From contig CAJSYI010000006.1 in NCBI GenBank assembly GCA_910573745.1, positions 1-64,000 of the forward strand: a DNA stretch of 64,000 bases, given 5' to 3'. Positions 49,671 through 58,857 of the stretch are shown one piece after another. Every line of letters begins with the position of its first letter. Position 1 is the stretch's first letter. The notes under the pieces are model-generated. The model had not been told where the DNA came from and ran no database searches. It was given only the letters and a program-made list of their open reading frames with translations. Origin of the DNA: Muribaculaceae bacterium. Its GTDB lineage: Bacteria > Bacteroidota > Bacteroidia > Bacteroidales > Muribaculaceae. The translations under genes and the position numbers were made by a program.

Positions 49671-50180
49671 ATGGTTATGGGAAAGTTGGTGAAATTCATA
49701 AAGCGTTATTACATACGCACCACAGGTTACAGCTACACCAATCTGGGTCGCCTCTTCCTGCGGCTTTTCGTAGGCGTGATGCTGATGCAGTTCGGCATCC
49801 GGCAGATGGTGCATTTCCTGGAGATGCAGGATTCGTTCCCGGCGGTGCTCGGGATGTCGTCGGCCGTTTCCCTTACGGTGATGACAGTGATTGAGACCGT
49901 GTGTTCGTTTTTCATAATGGTTGGTTTCATGACGCGCATGATGATAGTGCCGCCGTTCGTGGCCCTGTGCATAGCCGAGTATTATGTGCTCCATGACTAT
50001 GTGGCCCAGGCGGCCTACACGCTTTCATGGCAGCAGCAGGGTTATCTGCCCGTGATGTTCCTCGGCATATACTTCTTCCTGATGCTCGTAGGGCCAGGGA
50101 AGATTTCGATAGACTACTTCCTTTCGTTGCATATCATCCATACCGACAACAAGAGCGAGTCGGAACTGGAGGAGGTGTGA
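49671..50180 (+). CDS. DoxX-family membrane protein
   Basis: The 169-residue protein has four membrane helices with LRLFVGVMLMQFGIRQMVHF near 25-45 and VMFLGIYFFLMLVGPGKISIDYF at the end, the DoxX pattern. DoxX proteins are small membrane proteins linked to redox balance. Its coupling to a thioredoxin-like gene supports a redox role, which remains inference. Confidence 0.83.
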   Translation: MVMGKLVKFIKRYYIRTTGYSYTNLGRLFLRLFVGVMLMQFGIRQMVHFLEMQDSFPAVLGMSSAVSLTVMTVIETVCSFFIMVGFMTRMMIVPPFVALCIAEYYVLHDYVAQAAYTLSWQQQGYLPVMFLGIYFFLMLVGPGKISIDYFLSLHIIHTDNKSESELEEV

Positions 50181-50242
50181 GATAAAGTCCGGTGCCGGGG
50201 GAAGGAAATGAAAAGTAAGGTTGCAAAAACAGACATTCAGAA

Positions 50243-51397
50243 TTGAAGATAGCAGTATTGGTTTCCGGAGGCGTTGACAGCGCGGTCGTGGTCCATAGGC
50301 TCGTCGCCGAAGGACACGACCTTCATCTGTTCTATATACGCATCGGGATGGACAACGGCGAAGGCGATTGTTCAGCCGAGGAAGACATAGAGATGTGCCA
50401 GCTCATAGCGCGCAAGTATGGCCTTCCGCTTCAGGTGGTCTCGCTGCATGAGGAATATTGGGACTATGTGATGGACTATGCGCTGAAGACCGTCAAGGCC
50501 GGGCTGACGCCGCATCCCGACATGATGTGCAACAAGATGATAAAGTTCGGCTTCTTCGAGCAGCGGTGGGGCAAGGACTTTGACAAGACTGCCACCGGGC
50601 ATTACGCTTCGATAAAGGAGAGGGACGGCAGGCTCTATCTTGCCACGGCCGCGGATCCCGTAAAGGACCAGACCGATTTCCTCGCCGCCATTTCATACGA
50701 TCAGCTGAGCCATCTGTTGTTTCCGCTTGGCGACCTCCCCAAAAGCGAGGTGCGCCGCATAGCGTCCGAAGCGGGACTTCCGAATGCGTCCAGAAAGGAT
50801 TCGCAAGGCATATGCTTCCTTGGAAAGATCAATTACAATGATTTCATACGCCGTCATCTCGGCGAGCGTCCCGGCCCTGTTGTGGAGATTGAGACAGGAC
50901 GCAAGATAGGCGGCCATAAAGGGTACTGGTTCCATACCATCGGACAGCGGAAAGGACTGGGTCTTTCCGGTGGGCCGTGGTATGTGGTGCGCAAAAACGT
51001 GCGCGACAATGTGGTCTATGTCAGCAACGGTTATGGCACGGGAAAGCAGTACGGCCGCACGATTCATCTTCAGGAGATGCACTGGATAAGTGCCGACCCT
51101 TTTGAGGAAGACTCGCTGGGCATGCGTTGCGGAGATGGTATCCGCATAGCGTTCAAGAACCGTCATTCACCACAGTTCATTCAGGCTGATATGGTCCCTG
51201 TGCCAGGCGGGGGATATGTGATAGAGTCTGAATCGGACGTGCAGGGAATCGCCCCGGGGCAGTATGCCGTGGTTTACACTCCAGACACCGCCCTTTGCCT
51301 CGGAAGCGGTATGATTTCCTCCGAGCCGCCACGGCAACGCAAACATAAAAAGGCAAATTCAGAAAATCTCTCAATATGCGATACAGACTCAATGTGA
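50243..51397 (+). CDS. mnmA: tRNA 2-thiouridine synthase MnmA
   Basis: MnmA thiolates U34 of tRNAs for Lys, Glu and Gln. The 384-residue protein has the PP-loop SGGVDSA (8-14), the catalytic nucleophile Cys96 in MMCNKMIKF and Cys191 in DSQGICFLG. It starts with TTG; an ATG in a suitable place is absent. The C-terminal 25 residues (SSEPPRQRKHKKANSENLSI) extend past the usual end and overlap the next gene by 22 bases. Confidence 0.94.
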   Translation: MKIAVLVSGGVDSAVVVHRLVAEGHDLHLFYIRIGMDNGEGDCSAEEDIEMCQLIARKYGLPLQVVSLHEEYWDYVMDYALKTVKAGLTPHPDMMCNKMIKFGFFEQRWGKDFDKTATGHYASIKERDGRLYLATAADPVKDQTDFLAAISYDQLSHLLFPLGDLPKSEVRRIASEAGLPNASRKDSQGICFLGKINYNDFIRRHLGERPGPVVEIETGRKIGGHKGYWFHTIGQRKGLGLSGGPWYVVRKNVRDNVVYVSNGYGTGKQYGRTIHLQEMHWISADPFEEDSLGMRCGDGIRIAFKNRHSPQFIQADMVPVPGGGYVIESESDVQGIAPGQYAVVYTPDTALCLGSGMISSEPPRQRKHKKANSENLSICDTDSM

Positions 51398-51963
51398 TAG
51401 GGATCACCTACAATCAGATAGAATCGGGAGTCTATGCCCTTGTGCTTGAGGCAGAGGGCACTGACAGGCGCATTCCGATCATCATCGGCGCGCCGGAGGC
51501 TCAAGCCATAGAGTGCAAGCTGCAGAATGTGGTTACGCCACGTCCTCTCACCCACGATATGATAACCAATCTGCTCGATGCTTTCCATTTGCAGCTCAAA
51601 GAGATAGAGATACGAAAGCTTCCTACAGGGGTCTTTGCCGCCGATTTGGTGATGACCGACGGAATCGAAGAACGCCGCATTGACTCGCGTTCTTCCGATG
51701 CCGTGGCTCTTGCAATCCGTGTCGGGGCGCCCATCTACACGTCGGCCGAAGTTCTGAGGGAGGCCGGTTTCGATTCGGATTCGGCAGACGGCTCACGGCG
51801 TCAGTCCGCATCGCCCCGGATCACGCCTCTTGAGGAATGTCCGGAAGATGAGTTGCGTGAGCTGATGCGGCATGCAGTAGACCGTGAAGACTACGAGACT
51901 GCGGCGGAAATCAAGCGCGAACTTGAGCGCAGAAATGATGAATCCGAAGAGAATGACATATAA
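51376..51963 (+). CDS. DUF151 (bifunctional nuclease family) protein with UVR motif
   Basis: The 195-residue protein has the DUF151 domain (MRYRLNVIGITYNQIESGVY, IPIIIGAPEAQAIE, SSDAVALAIRVGAPIYTS) and a C-terminal UvrB/UvrC-type motif (LMRHAVDREDYETAAEIKRE LERR). The second part mediates protein contacts. DUF151 proteins have been reported as nucleases, without a clear role in Bacteroidota. It starts inside the mnmA coding region. Confidence 0.85.
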   Translation: MRYRLNVIGITYNQIESGVYALVLEAEGTDRRIPIIIGAPEAQAIECKLQNVVTPRPLTHDMITNLLDAFHLQLKEIEIRKLPTGVFAADLVMTDGIEERRIDSRSSDAVALAIRVGAPIYTSAEVLREAGFDSDSADGSRRQSASPRITPLEECPEDELRELMRHAVDREDYETAAEIKRELERRNDESEENDI

Positions 51964-51992
51964 ATTATGTTAAAATGAAGATTCTCGGGTGC

Positions 51993-52029
51993 ATATTGTT
52001 TCATTAATAAACAATATTCGCTATTTTTG
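51993..52029 (+). promoter_or_regulatory. argR promoter with overlapping dyad
   Basis: A perfect 9-bp-arm dyad, atattgttt-N7-aaacaatat (51993-52017), is followed after 4 bases by the -7 box TATTTTTG (52022-52029). It covers the -33 region. ArgR autoregulation is a reasonable inference, but the dyad does not follow the E. coli ARG box closely. Confidence 0.55.
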
Positions 52030-52135
52030 CATTGTCATGACGCAAGAAATGGCCTGTAACGCAGGAAGCTTCAGCAGGCAAAGAATCAAATGACGAATCT
52101 TGAATATGAACAGTGCAAATTAAAGGAATTGTCTT

Positions 52136-52633
52136 ATGAAAAATCGTAAACAAAGAGTTGAGCTCATATGCGACCTTATCCGGACCAATTGCATAGCCAG
52201 TCAGGATGAGTTGTCCGAGATGCTTGCCGAAAGGGGCTACAAGGTAACTCAGGCCACGCTTTCCCGCGACCTGAAGATGCTCAAGACAACCAAAGTGTCT
52301 ACAGACCGGGGTACGTATATGTATATCCTGCCAGACAGCAACATGCTCAAGGACAAGCTTCTTTCCTCAGGTCAGATTGCCATGAACGCGAACTACCAGA
52401 GCGGTTTCGTGTCTCTCCAGCTTTCAGGCAATATGGCAGTGATCAAGACGCGCAACGGATATGCCGCAGGGCTTGCCTACGACATCGATATGAGCAATGT
52501 GCCGGAAATACTCGGCACTATTCCCGGCTCAGACACCATATTTGCCGTCTTCCGTGAAGGCATAACCCATGACAAGGCGCGTGAGATTCTCAATCGTCTC
52601 TTGCCGCTTGAACAGAAAATACCGCAGTTCTGA
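52136..52633 (+). CDS. argR: ArgR-family arginine repressor
   Basis: The 165-residue protein has the winged-helix half KNRKQRVELICDLIRTNCIA and ELSEMLAERGYKVTQATLSRD (1-75) and the hexamerisation half ending ILGTIPGSDTIFAVFREG. In E. coli ArgR the arginine-binding loop is GDDT; here the first Asp is Ser (GSDT), so effector binding could differ. It regulates arginine genes by sensing arginine. Two arginine-related genes (ArgC-like and speA) lie downstream. A terminator follows. Confidence 0.9.
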   Translation: MKNRKQRVELICDLIRTNCIASQDELSEMLAERGYKVTQATLSRDLKMLKTTKVSTDRGTYMYILPDSNMLKDKLLSSGQIAMNANYQSGFVSLQLSGNMAVIKTRNGYAAGLAYDIDMSNVPEILGTIPGSDTIFAVFREGITHDKAREILNRLLPLEQKIPQF

Positions 52634-52678
52634 TGCCTCCCGATCCAAGCTATCACGTATTGCCGATAACCATAGAGA

Positions 52679-52723
52679 GACGGCAGCAATGGCTTAAGGC
52701 TATTGCTGTTGTCGCTCTTTTTT
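52679..52723 (+). terminator. Terminator after argR
   Basis: A 15-bp stem with three G-T pairs (52679-52693 and 52699-52713) is followed by GCTCTTTTTTAC. It separates argR from the ArgC-like gene, or may attenuate readthrough into it. Confidence 0.7.
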
Positions 52724-52735
52724 ACTTTACGAGCC

Positions 52736-53644
52736 ATGATTAAAGCAGGAATTGCCGGAGCGGGGTCTTCCGTGGCCGGCGAGCTGATAAGGATTCTTGT
52801 CAACCATCCCGAAGTGGAACTGGTCCGGATGTGCGCCCCGGAATTTTCGGGCAGGGGAGTGTCTTCCGTCCACCACGGGCTTATCGGAGAGCTGGACAAG
52901 GATTTTTCCGACCACATCGTTCCAGAAGAACTTGATGTCCTTTTTCTTTGTGCCTCCCGTGACGAAAGCGTTTCTTTGACAGACCGTATCGATTCCCTTG
53001 GTCTGACAGATCTCAGGATTGTGGATCTCAGCGGTGGGGCATACGGTAAGCCGGACTTCGTATGCGGTGTCTCCGAGATTTTCCGCAAACCGATGGTCCG
53101 TGGGACGAAACGTGCCTATATCCCTTCTGCGGCCGCTGCCGTTGCGCTGATCAGTCTGTATCCGTTGGCCGCCAACCTTCTTCTCAGCCAGGACATTGAG
53201 ATAAAAGTGTCTGCGCCTGAAGGCATGGATATGACGGAAAGCAGTTTACAGACAGAGAGTGTGCTGCGTTCCGTTCAGAATTCTTTTTGCGGTGCGGTCA
53301 GGTTTTGCCATGCTCCGGACGGAGAGGACGATTCTCGGGGAATGCGGATTCGGTTCTCGCTTCCTGTCGCTATGCCGATTGAGGAGATAGTGAGGCTTTA
53401 TGAAGGCATTTATGATGACCACAATTTCACTTATCTCTCTTCCCGAAGGCTTGACAAACGGGAAGCGGCAGGGACACACAAATGCTTGATTTCATTGATG
53501 ATGCCTGAACCGGGAAGGTTTGAGGCGGATGCGGTGGCCGATGCGCATATGCGTGGGGGCGCAGGCGACGCTGTGCATGCCATGAATCTGCTTTTCGGGC
53601 TTCACGAACGCACAGGCCTGACTCTTAAGGCTTCGCATTTCTGA
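52736..53644 (+). CDS. ArgC-like protein lacking the catalytic cysteine
   Basis: The 302-residue protein aligns with N-acetyl-gamma-glutamyl-phosphate reductase: start MIKAGIAGAGSSVAGELIRI LVNHPEVELV, then HHGLIGEL, DVLFLCA, LRIVDLSGG and the ending HAMNLLFGLHERTGLTL. At the active site, where ArgC has NPGC, it reads IPSA followed by AAA, so the catalytic cysteine is absent; the HRHxPE motif is also missing. It cannot catalyse the ArgC reaction by the known mechanism. It may be a pseudoenzyme or a diverged dehydrogenase. The start at 52736 (not 52703) gives the Rossmann N-terminus. Confidence 0.78.
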   Translation: MIKAGIAGAGSSVAGELIRILVNHPEVELVRMCAPEFSGRGVSSVHHGLIGELDKDFSDHIVPEELDVLFLCASRDESVSLTDRIDSLGLTDLRIVDLSGGAYGKPDFVCGVSEIFRKPMVRGTKRAYIPSAAAAVALISLYPLAANLLLSQDIEIKVSAPEGMDMTESSLQTESVLRSVQNSFCGAVRFCHAPDGEDDSRGMRIRFSLPVAMPIEEIVRLYEGIYDDHNFTYLSSRRLDKREAAGTHKCLISLMMPEPGRFEADAVADAHMRGGAGDAVHAMNLLFGLHERTGLTLKASHF

Positions 53645-53652
53645 AGTGTTGA

Positions 53653-53682
53653 CTTAGAGTGTGTTTTCAACAGTTTAAAACC
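53653..53682. repeat. Solo end of the palindromic element family
   Basis: cttagagtgtgttt (53653-53666) followed by tttaaaacc matches the reverse complement of the outer end at 5119-5143. No partner end lies nearby. It is just upstream of ssb. Confidence 0.4.
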
Positions 53683-53697
53683 TAAAATTGACAAACG

Positions 53698-54021
53698 ATG
53701 TCGGTAAACAAAGTGATACTTCTCGGCCACGTAGGCGGCGACCCGGAACTCCGTTTCCCGGAGAAGGATGTGGCGGTTGCCTATTTTTCTTTGGCCACCA
53801 ACGAACGCTACGGCTCTTCTCAGACGGAAATCACCGAATGGCACAATATAGTCGTTACGGGGCAGAACGCGCGGCTTGCGGAGCGTTATATCCGCAAAGG
53901 GACGCGACTGTATCTGGAAGGGAGGCTTCGCACGCGCGAATACACCGACCGTTTCAAGATAGCACGCAAACGCACAGAGATATTCGCTGATTTTCTGGAA
54001 ATCGTGGGCCGTGCCCAATGA
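53698..54021 (+). CDS. Single-stranded DNA-binding protein, short form
   Basis: The 107-residue protein is a complete OB-fold SSB core: MSVNKVILLGHVGGDPELRF, then WHNIVVTGQNARLAERYIRK GTRLYLEGRLRTREY. It lacks the Gly/Pro-rich linker and the acidic tail (DDDIPF type) that SSBs use to recruit partners. It may be a second, specialised SSB next to a full-length one elsewhere. Confidence 0.85.
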   Translation: MSVNKVILLGHVGGDPELRFPEKDVAVAYFSLATNERYGSSQTEITEWHNIVVTGQNARLAERYIRKGTRLYLEGRLRTREYTDRFKIARKRTEIFADFLEIVGRAQ

Positions 54022-54124
54022 CTTGCGGAAATCACTTCGTTTTATCTGTAAATCAGATTTTACCATCTGTTTATTTACAAACCAACCTATATAATAAACC
54101 AGATTATAACCCAGACAACAAGAT

Positions 54125-56023
54125 ATGAGAAAATGGAGAATTGAGGATTCCTCTGAGCTTTACAACATCTCCGGATGGGGATTGAAGTATTTCTCGGTCA
54201 ACGAACGTGGACACGTGCAGGTTACCCCTCGTGAAGGATGCGTTCCGATCGACATCCGCGACATAATGGATGAGCTTAAGCTGCGCGACGTCTCCGCTCC
54301 GTTGCTGCTCCGTTTCCCCGATATACTCGACGACCGCATCCGCAAGATTTCCGGTTGCTTCCGCATGGCTGCGGAGGAATACGACTACAAGGGACAGAAC
54401 TTCGTGGTCTATCCGATCAAGGTCAACCAGATGCGTCAGGTGGTTGAGGAGATAGTCAGCCACGGCAACAAGTACAACATCGGCCTTGAGGCCGGATCGA
54501 AGCCTGAGCTGCATGCCGTGCTTGCGGTCAACACGCACGAGAACTCCATCATAGTCTGCAACGGCTACAAGGACGAGGACTACGTGGAGCTTGCCCTGCT
54601 TGCCCAGAAGATGGGCCGGCGAATATTCATAGTCGTGGAGAAGCTCAACGAGCTTAAGCTGATAGCCGATGTGAGCAAGCGTCTCAATCTGCGTCCTAAC
54701 ATCGGAGTCCGCATAAAGCTGACCTCTTCCGGAAGCGGAAAATGGGAGGAATCGGGTGGCGATGTCAGCAAGTTCGGCCTCAACTCCTCCGAACTGCTCG
54801 ACGCGCTCGACTATCTGCAGAAGGTGAAGATGGCCGACTGCCTGAAGTTCATACATTTCCATATCGGAAGCCAGATCACCAAGATACGCCGCATAAAGAA
54901 TGCTCTGCGCGAGGCGATGCAGTTCTACGTCCAGCTTTCCAAGATGGGATATGCCATCGAGTTCGTTGACATAGGTGGCGGTCTCGGTGTGGACTACGAC
55001 GGGACACGTTCGTCGATGGGCGAGAATTCGATGAACTATTCCATTCAGGAATATGTCAACGACTCTGTGTCGGCCCTTGTGGACGTATGTGTGAAGAACA
55101 ACCTCCCGCAGCCCAACATAATCACTGAAAGCGGCAGGTCTCTGACCGCCCACCATTCGGTATTGATAATCGATGTGCTTGAGACCACGCAGCTTCCACA
55201 ATGGAACGACAACGATGAGATTGGAGAGAATGCCCATGAGCTTGCGCGTGAGCTATACGACATCTGGGACAAAATCAACCCTTCACGTGTGTTTGAAGAC
55301 TGGCATGACGCTTTGCAGATACGCGAGGAGGCATTGGAACGCTTTTCGCTCGGACTGCTCGACCTTACCACCCGCGCCCAGATAGAGAAGCTTTTCTGGA
55401 GCGTCGCCAGAGACGTCAACGATATGACCCGCTCCATGAAGCATCCGCCGGAAGAGCTGCGCAAGGTGGCACGGATGCTTCCCGAGAAGTATTTCTGCAA
55501 TTTCTCGCTGTTCCAGTCGTTGCCGGATTCGTGGGCGATAGACCAGATGTTCCCCATCATGCCGATCGCACGCCTTGACGAGAAGCCGACGCGCAACGCC
55601 ACGCTTCAGGACGTAACGTGCGACAGCGACGGCAAGATTTCCAACTTCGTGTCGCCGCAAGGGGCTTCGCATTCTCTTCCGGTGCATACGGTGAAGCACG
55701 GCGAACATTATTACATCGGTGTCTTCCTCGTAGGCGCATATCAGGAGATACTCGGCGACCTTCACAACCTTTTCGGCGACACGGCGGCGGTTCACATATC
55801 GCTCACCAAGGACGGCTACGAAATAGAACAGGTGGTTGACGGAGAACCGGTGGCCGATGTGCTCGAATATGTGGAATACAGTCCTAAGAAGCTCGTGCGC
55901 AACCTTGAGGCATGGGTGTCGGCTTCGATGAAGCGCGGCGCGATCACTCCCGAAGAGGGCCGCCAGTTCCTCAACAACTACCGTTCCGGCCTCTACGGAA
56001 TCACTTATCTGGAGCGGGACTGA
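54125..56023 (+). CDS. speA: Biosynthetic arginine decarboxylase
   Basis: SpeA makes agmatine from arginine for polyamine synthesis with pyridoxal phosphate. The 632-residue protein has the PLP lysine in YPIKVNQMRQVVEE (Lys99), the sequence GLEAGSKPELHAVLA near 122, LKFIHFHIGSQITKIRRIK near 245 and ITESGRSLTAHHSVLI near 338 with the substrate-side residues. Length agrees with SpeA of Bacteroides and E. coli (about 630-660). truA overlaps its stop. Confidence 0.94.
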   Translation: MRKWRIEDSSELYNISGWGLKYFSVNERGHVQVTPREGCVPIDIRDIMDELKLRDVSAPLLLRFPDILDDRIRKISGCFRMAAEEYDYKGQNFVVYPIKVNQMRQVVEEIVSHGNKYNIGLEAGSKPELHAVLAVNTHENSIIVCNGYKDEDYVELALLAQKMGRRIFIVVEKLNELKLIADVSKRLNLRPNIGVRIKLTSSGSGKWEESGGDVSKFGLNSSELLDALDYLQKVKMADCLKFIHFHIGSQITKIRRIKNALREAMQFYVQLSKMGYAIEFVDIGGGLGVDYDGTRSSMGENSMNYSIQEYVNDSVSALVDVCVKNNLPQPNIITESGRSLTAHHSVLIIDVLETTQLPQWNDNDEIGENAHELARELYDIWDKINPSRVFEDWHDALQIREEALERFSLGLLDLTTRAQIEKLFWSVARDVNDMTRSMKHPPEELRKVARMLPEKYFCNFSLFQSLPDSWAIDQMFPIMPIARLDEKPTRNATLQDVTCDSDGKISNFVSPQGASHSLPVHTVKHGEHYYIGVFLVGAYQEILGDLHNLFGDTAAVHISLTKDGYEIEQVVDGEPVADVLEYVEYSPKKLVRNLEAWVSASMKRGAITPEEGRQFLNNYRSGLYGITYLERD

Positions 56024-56790
56024 TGCGTTGCTTCCTGCATCTATCTTACCGCGGAGAACCGTTCCATGGATGGCAGAGGCAGCCCAATGCCGTCAGCGTC
56101 CAACAGACGGTGGAGGAGGCGTTGCAGACCGTGCTGCGCGTGCCTGTCCCGATTGTCGGGGCGGGACGTACGGACACCGGTGTGAACGCACGGTGCATGT
56201 ATGCCCATTTCGACCTGCCTGAGATTGAGAATCCGGAATCGAGAATCCGGAATTCTATTCAAGGGCTTAACAGGCTTTGCGGGCGCGACATATCAATACA
56301 CCGGATAATCCCGGTGGCAGATGACGCTCATGCGCGTTTCGATGCTGTGCAGCGCACGTACAAGTATTTCGTTACCACCGGGAAGTCGGCGTTCCTGCAT
56401 CCTTTGTCGTGGCATTCACCGTCGCCTCTCGATGTTGACGCGATGAACGATGCTGCCGCCACGCTTCTGCAAGACACGGACTTCACGTCGTTCGCTAAAC
56501 TGCATTCCGACGCTAAGACCAACGTTTGCGATGTGCGGGAGGCACGGTGGGAGCGTACGGCCTGCAATCTCACCGGGGAGGAAATGCTCGTGTTCACCAT
56601 TTCCGCCGACCGTTTCCTGCGCAATATGGTACGCGCTGTGGTAGGCACGCTCGTGGAGGTAGGGCGCGGCAAGATGTCGCTGCTCGGGTTTCGCGATGTG
56701 GTGGAGGCCCGCGACCGTTGTTCTGCGGGAACCTCTATGCCTCCGCAGGCGTTGACCCTGTGGGATGTTCGCTATCCTTATATAGATTGA
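56023..56790 (+). CDS. truA: tRNA pseudouridine synthase A
   Basis: TruA modifies U38-U40 of tRNA anticodon stems. The 255-residue protein has the catalytic Asp51 in VGAGRTDTGVNA and the later motifs CDVREARWER, FLRNMVRAVVGTLVEVGRGK. The ATG at 56023 overlaps the speA stop by one base (TGATG). A longer frame upstream lies inside speA. Confidence 0.94.
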   Translation: MRCFLHLSYRGEPFHGWQRQPNAVSVQQTVEEALQTVLRVPVPIVGAGRTDTGVNARCMYAHFDLPEIENPESRIRNSIQGLNRLCGRDISIHRIIPVADDAHARFDAVQRTYKYFVTTGKSAFLHPLSWHSPSPLDVDAMNDAAATLLQDTDFTSFAKLHSDAKTNVCDVREARWERTACNLTGEEMLVFTISADRFLRNMVRAVVGTLVEVGRGKMSLLGFRDVVEARDRCSAGTSMPPQALTLWDVRYPYID

Positions 56791-56793
56791 GAA

Positions 56794-58794
56794 ATGGATT
56801 ACACTGACAGAATAAACAGGCTCAGGGAAGAGCTTAACCGACATAACCACAATTATTATGTGCTGAACGCTCCGGAAATCTCCGACAAGGATTTCGATAT
56901 GCTCATGAAGGAGCTTGAGGCTCTTGAAAAGGAGCATCCGGAGGCTTACGATCCGCTTTCACCGACGCAGAGGGTAGGCTCGGATCTTACCAAAGGTTTT
57001 GAGCATGTGGTGCATGCGCGTCCGATGATGTCGCTTTCCAATTCCTATTCGGCGGAAGAGGTGGGCGAATGGTTCGACCGCGTGTCGCGTCAGCTCGGCG
57101 GCGAGGATTTCACCGTGGTGGGTGAGATGAAGTTTGACGGCACGTCGATTTCTCTTACATACCGCGACGGCAGGCTTGTCCGTGCCGTAACGCGTGGGGA
57201 CGGAACCCAAGGTGATGACGTTACGGCCAATGTCAAGACCATACGAAGCATCCCGCTGCAGCTTGCGTCCGGTTCATGGCCTGAGGAATTCGAGATTCGA
57301 GGTGAGATTCTGATGCCGTGGGAGGTTTTCGAGCAGCTGAATGCCGAGCGAGCCTGCAACGAGGAGCCGCTTTTCGCCAATCCGCGCAATGCCGCTTCAG
57401 GCACGCTGAAGATGCAGGATCCGCGCGAGGTGGCTCGCCGCCGTCTCGACGCGAGGTTTTATTATCTCCTTTCGGACGATATGCCTTCAGAAAGCCATTT
57501 CGATTGCATGGAGGCCGCCCGTAACTGGGGCTTCAAGGTGTCGTCGGCCATGCAGCGGCTTCATTCCCTTGAGGAGGTGGAGCGTTACATCGCTTTTTGG
57601 GACGAGGAACGCAGGAAGCTGCCTGTGGCCACCGACGGTCTTGTGTTCAAGGTCGATTCGCTGAGGCAACAGCTCAACCTCGGTTATACGGCCAAGTCGC
57701 CGCGTTGGGCCATAGCCTACAAGTTCAATCCTGAAAGAGCCTGCACGCAGCTGAGGTTCGTGTCGTTTGAAACGGGGAGGATGGGTATAGTTACGCCTGT
57801 CGCCAATCTTGAACCGGTGCTTCTGTCGGGGACGGTGGTCAAGCGTGCATCGCTCCATAACGATGACATAATCCGTGAACTCGGCATTCATCAGTCAGAC
57901 TGGCTGTATGTGGAGAAAGGCGGCGAGATTATCCCGAAAATCACTGGAGTGGAGATTTCCAGGCGTATGCCGGAGGCTGAGCCGGTTAGGTTTGTGAGCC
58001 ATTGTCCTGAATGCGGCACTCCGCTCGTGCGTGTGGAAGGGGAAGCTGCGTGGCGTTGTCCCAATGCATACGGATGCCGTCCGCAGATTACTGGCAAGAT
58101 AGAGCATTTCTGCGCCCGCAGGATGATGGACATAGACGGGATAGGCGAGGAGACCGCAGAGCTTCTGTTCGCGAGCGGTCTTGTAAGCGGCATCGCCGAC
58201 CTGTATGACCTCGATGAGGAGAAACTTGCGCGGCTCGACCGGGTTGGTGAGAAGACCGCATTGCGGATAATCAAGGGCGTCGAGGCCTCGAAGAAGGTGC
58301 CTTTCGAGCGCGTGGTGTATGCGTTGTCGATTCCTAATGTCGGAGAGACCACTGCAAAGCGGCTTGCTTCGTCGGTGAAGAGCATGGACCGTATGGTGGA
58401 GATGAGCGTGGAGGAACTGACCGCGGTTCCGGATGTCGGCCCTGTAATAGCGCAGTGCATCTACGATTATCTGCGCGACCCTGTCTGTGCAGACAACATC
58501 GCACGTTTGAGCCGGGCCGGAGTGCAGATGCAGCTTTCGCCTGACAGGATGGAGCCTAAAGGTGATGCCTTGGCTGGAAAGACAATAGTCATTTCCGGGA
58601 CTTTCGCGCGCCATTCCCGCGATGAATACAAGGAAATGATAGAGGCCAACGGCGGCAAGAACTCCGGCAGCATCTCCAAGAAGACGAGCTTCGTGCTTGC
58701 CGGTGAAAATATGGGGCCTGCCAAACTGGAGAAGTGTCGGTCGCTCGGCGTTCCCATCCTCAATGAAGAGGAATTTTTGGCTATGGTTTTATAG
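56794..58794 (+). CDS. ligA: NAD-dependent DNA ligase
   Basis: LigA seals nicks with NAD. The 666-residue protein has the adenylation lysine Lys113 in VGEMKFDGTSISLTY, the OB fold, and a C4 zinc finger (CPECGTPL, RCPNAYGC). Helix-hairpin-helix repeats (about 440-570) precede a C-terminal BRCT domain (about 585-666, LAGKTIVISGTFARHSRDEY). The length is normal. It starts three bases after truA. Confidence 0.95.
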   Translation: MDYTDRINRLREELNRHNHNYYVLNAPEISDKDFDMLMKELEALEKEHPEAYDPLSPTQRVGSDLTKGFEHVVHARPMMSLSNSYSAEEVGEWFDRVSRQLGGEDFTVVGEMKFDGTSISLTYRDGRLVRAVTRGDGTQGDDVTANVKTIRSIPLQLASGSWPEEFEIRGEILMPWEVFEQLNAERACNEEPLFANPRNAASGTLKMQDPREVARRRLDARFYYLLSDDMPSESHFDCMEAARNWGFKVSSAMQRLHSLEEVERYIAFWDEERRKLPVATDGLVFKVDSLRQQLNLGYTAKSPRWAIAYKFNPERACTQLRFVSFETGRMGIVTPVANLEPVLLSGTVVKRASLHNDDIIRELGIHQSDWLYVEKGGEIIPKITGVEISRRMPEAEPVRFVSHCPECGTPLVRVEGEAAWRCPNAYGCRPQITGKIEHFCARRMMDIDGIGEETAELLFASGLVSGIADLYDLDEEKLARLDRVGEKTALRIIKGVEASKKVPFERVVYALSIPNVGETTAKRLASSVKSMDRMVEMSVEELTAVPDVGPVIAQCIYDYLRDPVCADNIARLSRAGVQMQLSPDRMEPKGDALAGKTIVISGTFARHSRDEYKEMIEANGGKNSGSISKKTSFVLAGENMGPAKLEKCRSLGVPILNEEEFLAMVL

Positions 58795-58799
58795 GCTGT

Positions 58800-58846
58800 C
58801 CCGTTAACCGGTTATTCTGCAAGTCCGCAGAATGATCCGTTGACGG
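58800..58846. terminator. Bidirectional terminator between ligA and the hydrolase
   Basis: A compound stem: an outer pairing of cccgttaac with gttgacggg (one G-T) and an inner perfect attctgc / gcagaat. It separates the convergent ends of ligA and the hydrolase gene. Confidence 0.6.
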
Positions 58847-58857
58847 GTGCGTATGAA

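Noticed and set aside
48731..49699. 322-codon minus-strand frame
   Set aside because: Antisense to the DUF5106 gene, which has signal peptide and thioredoxin motifs.
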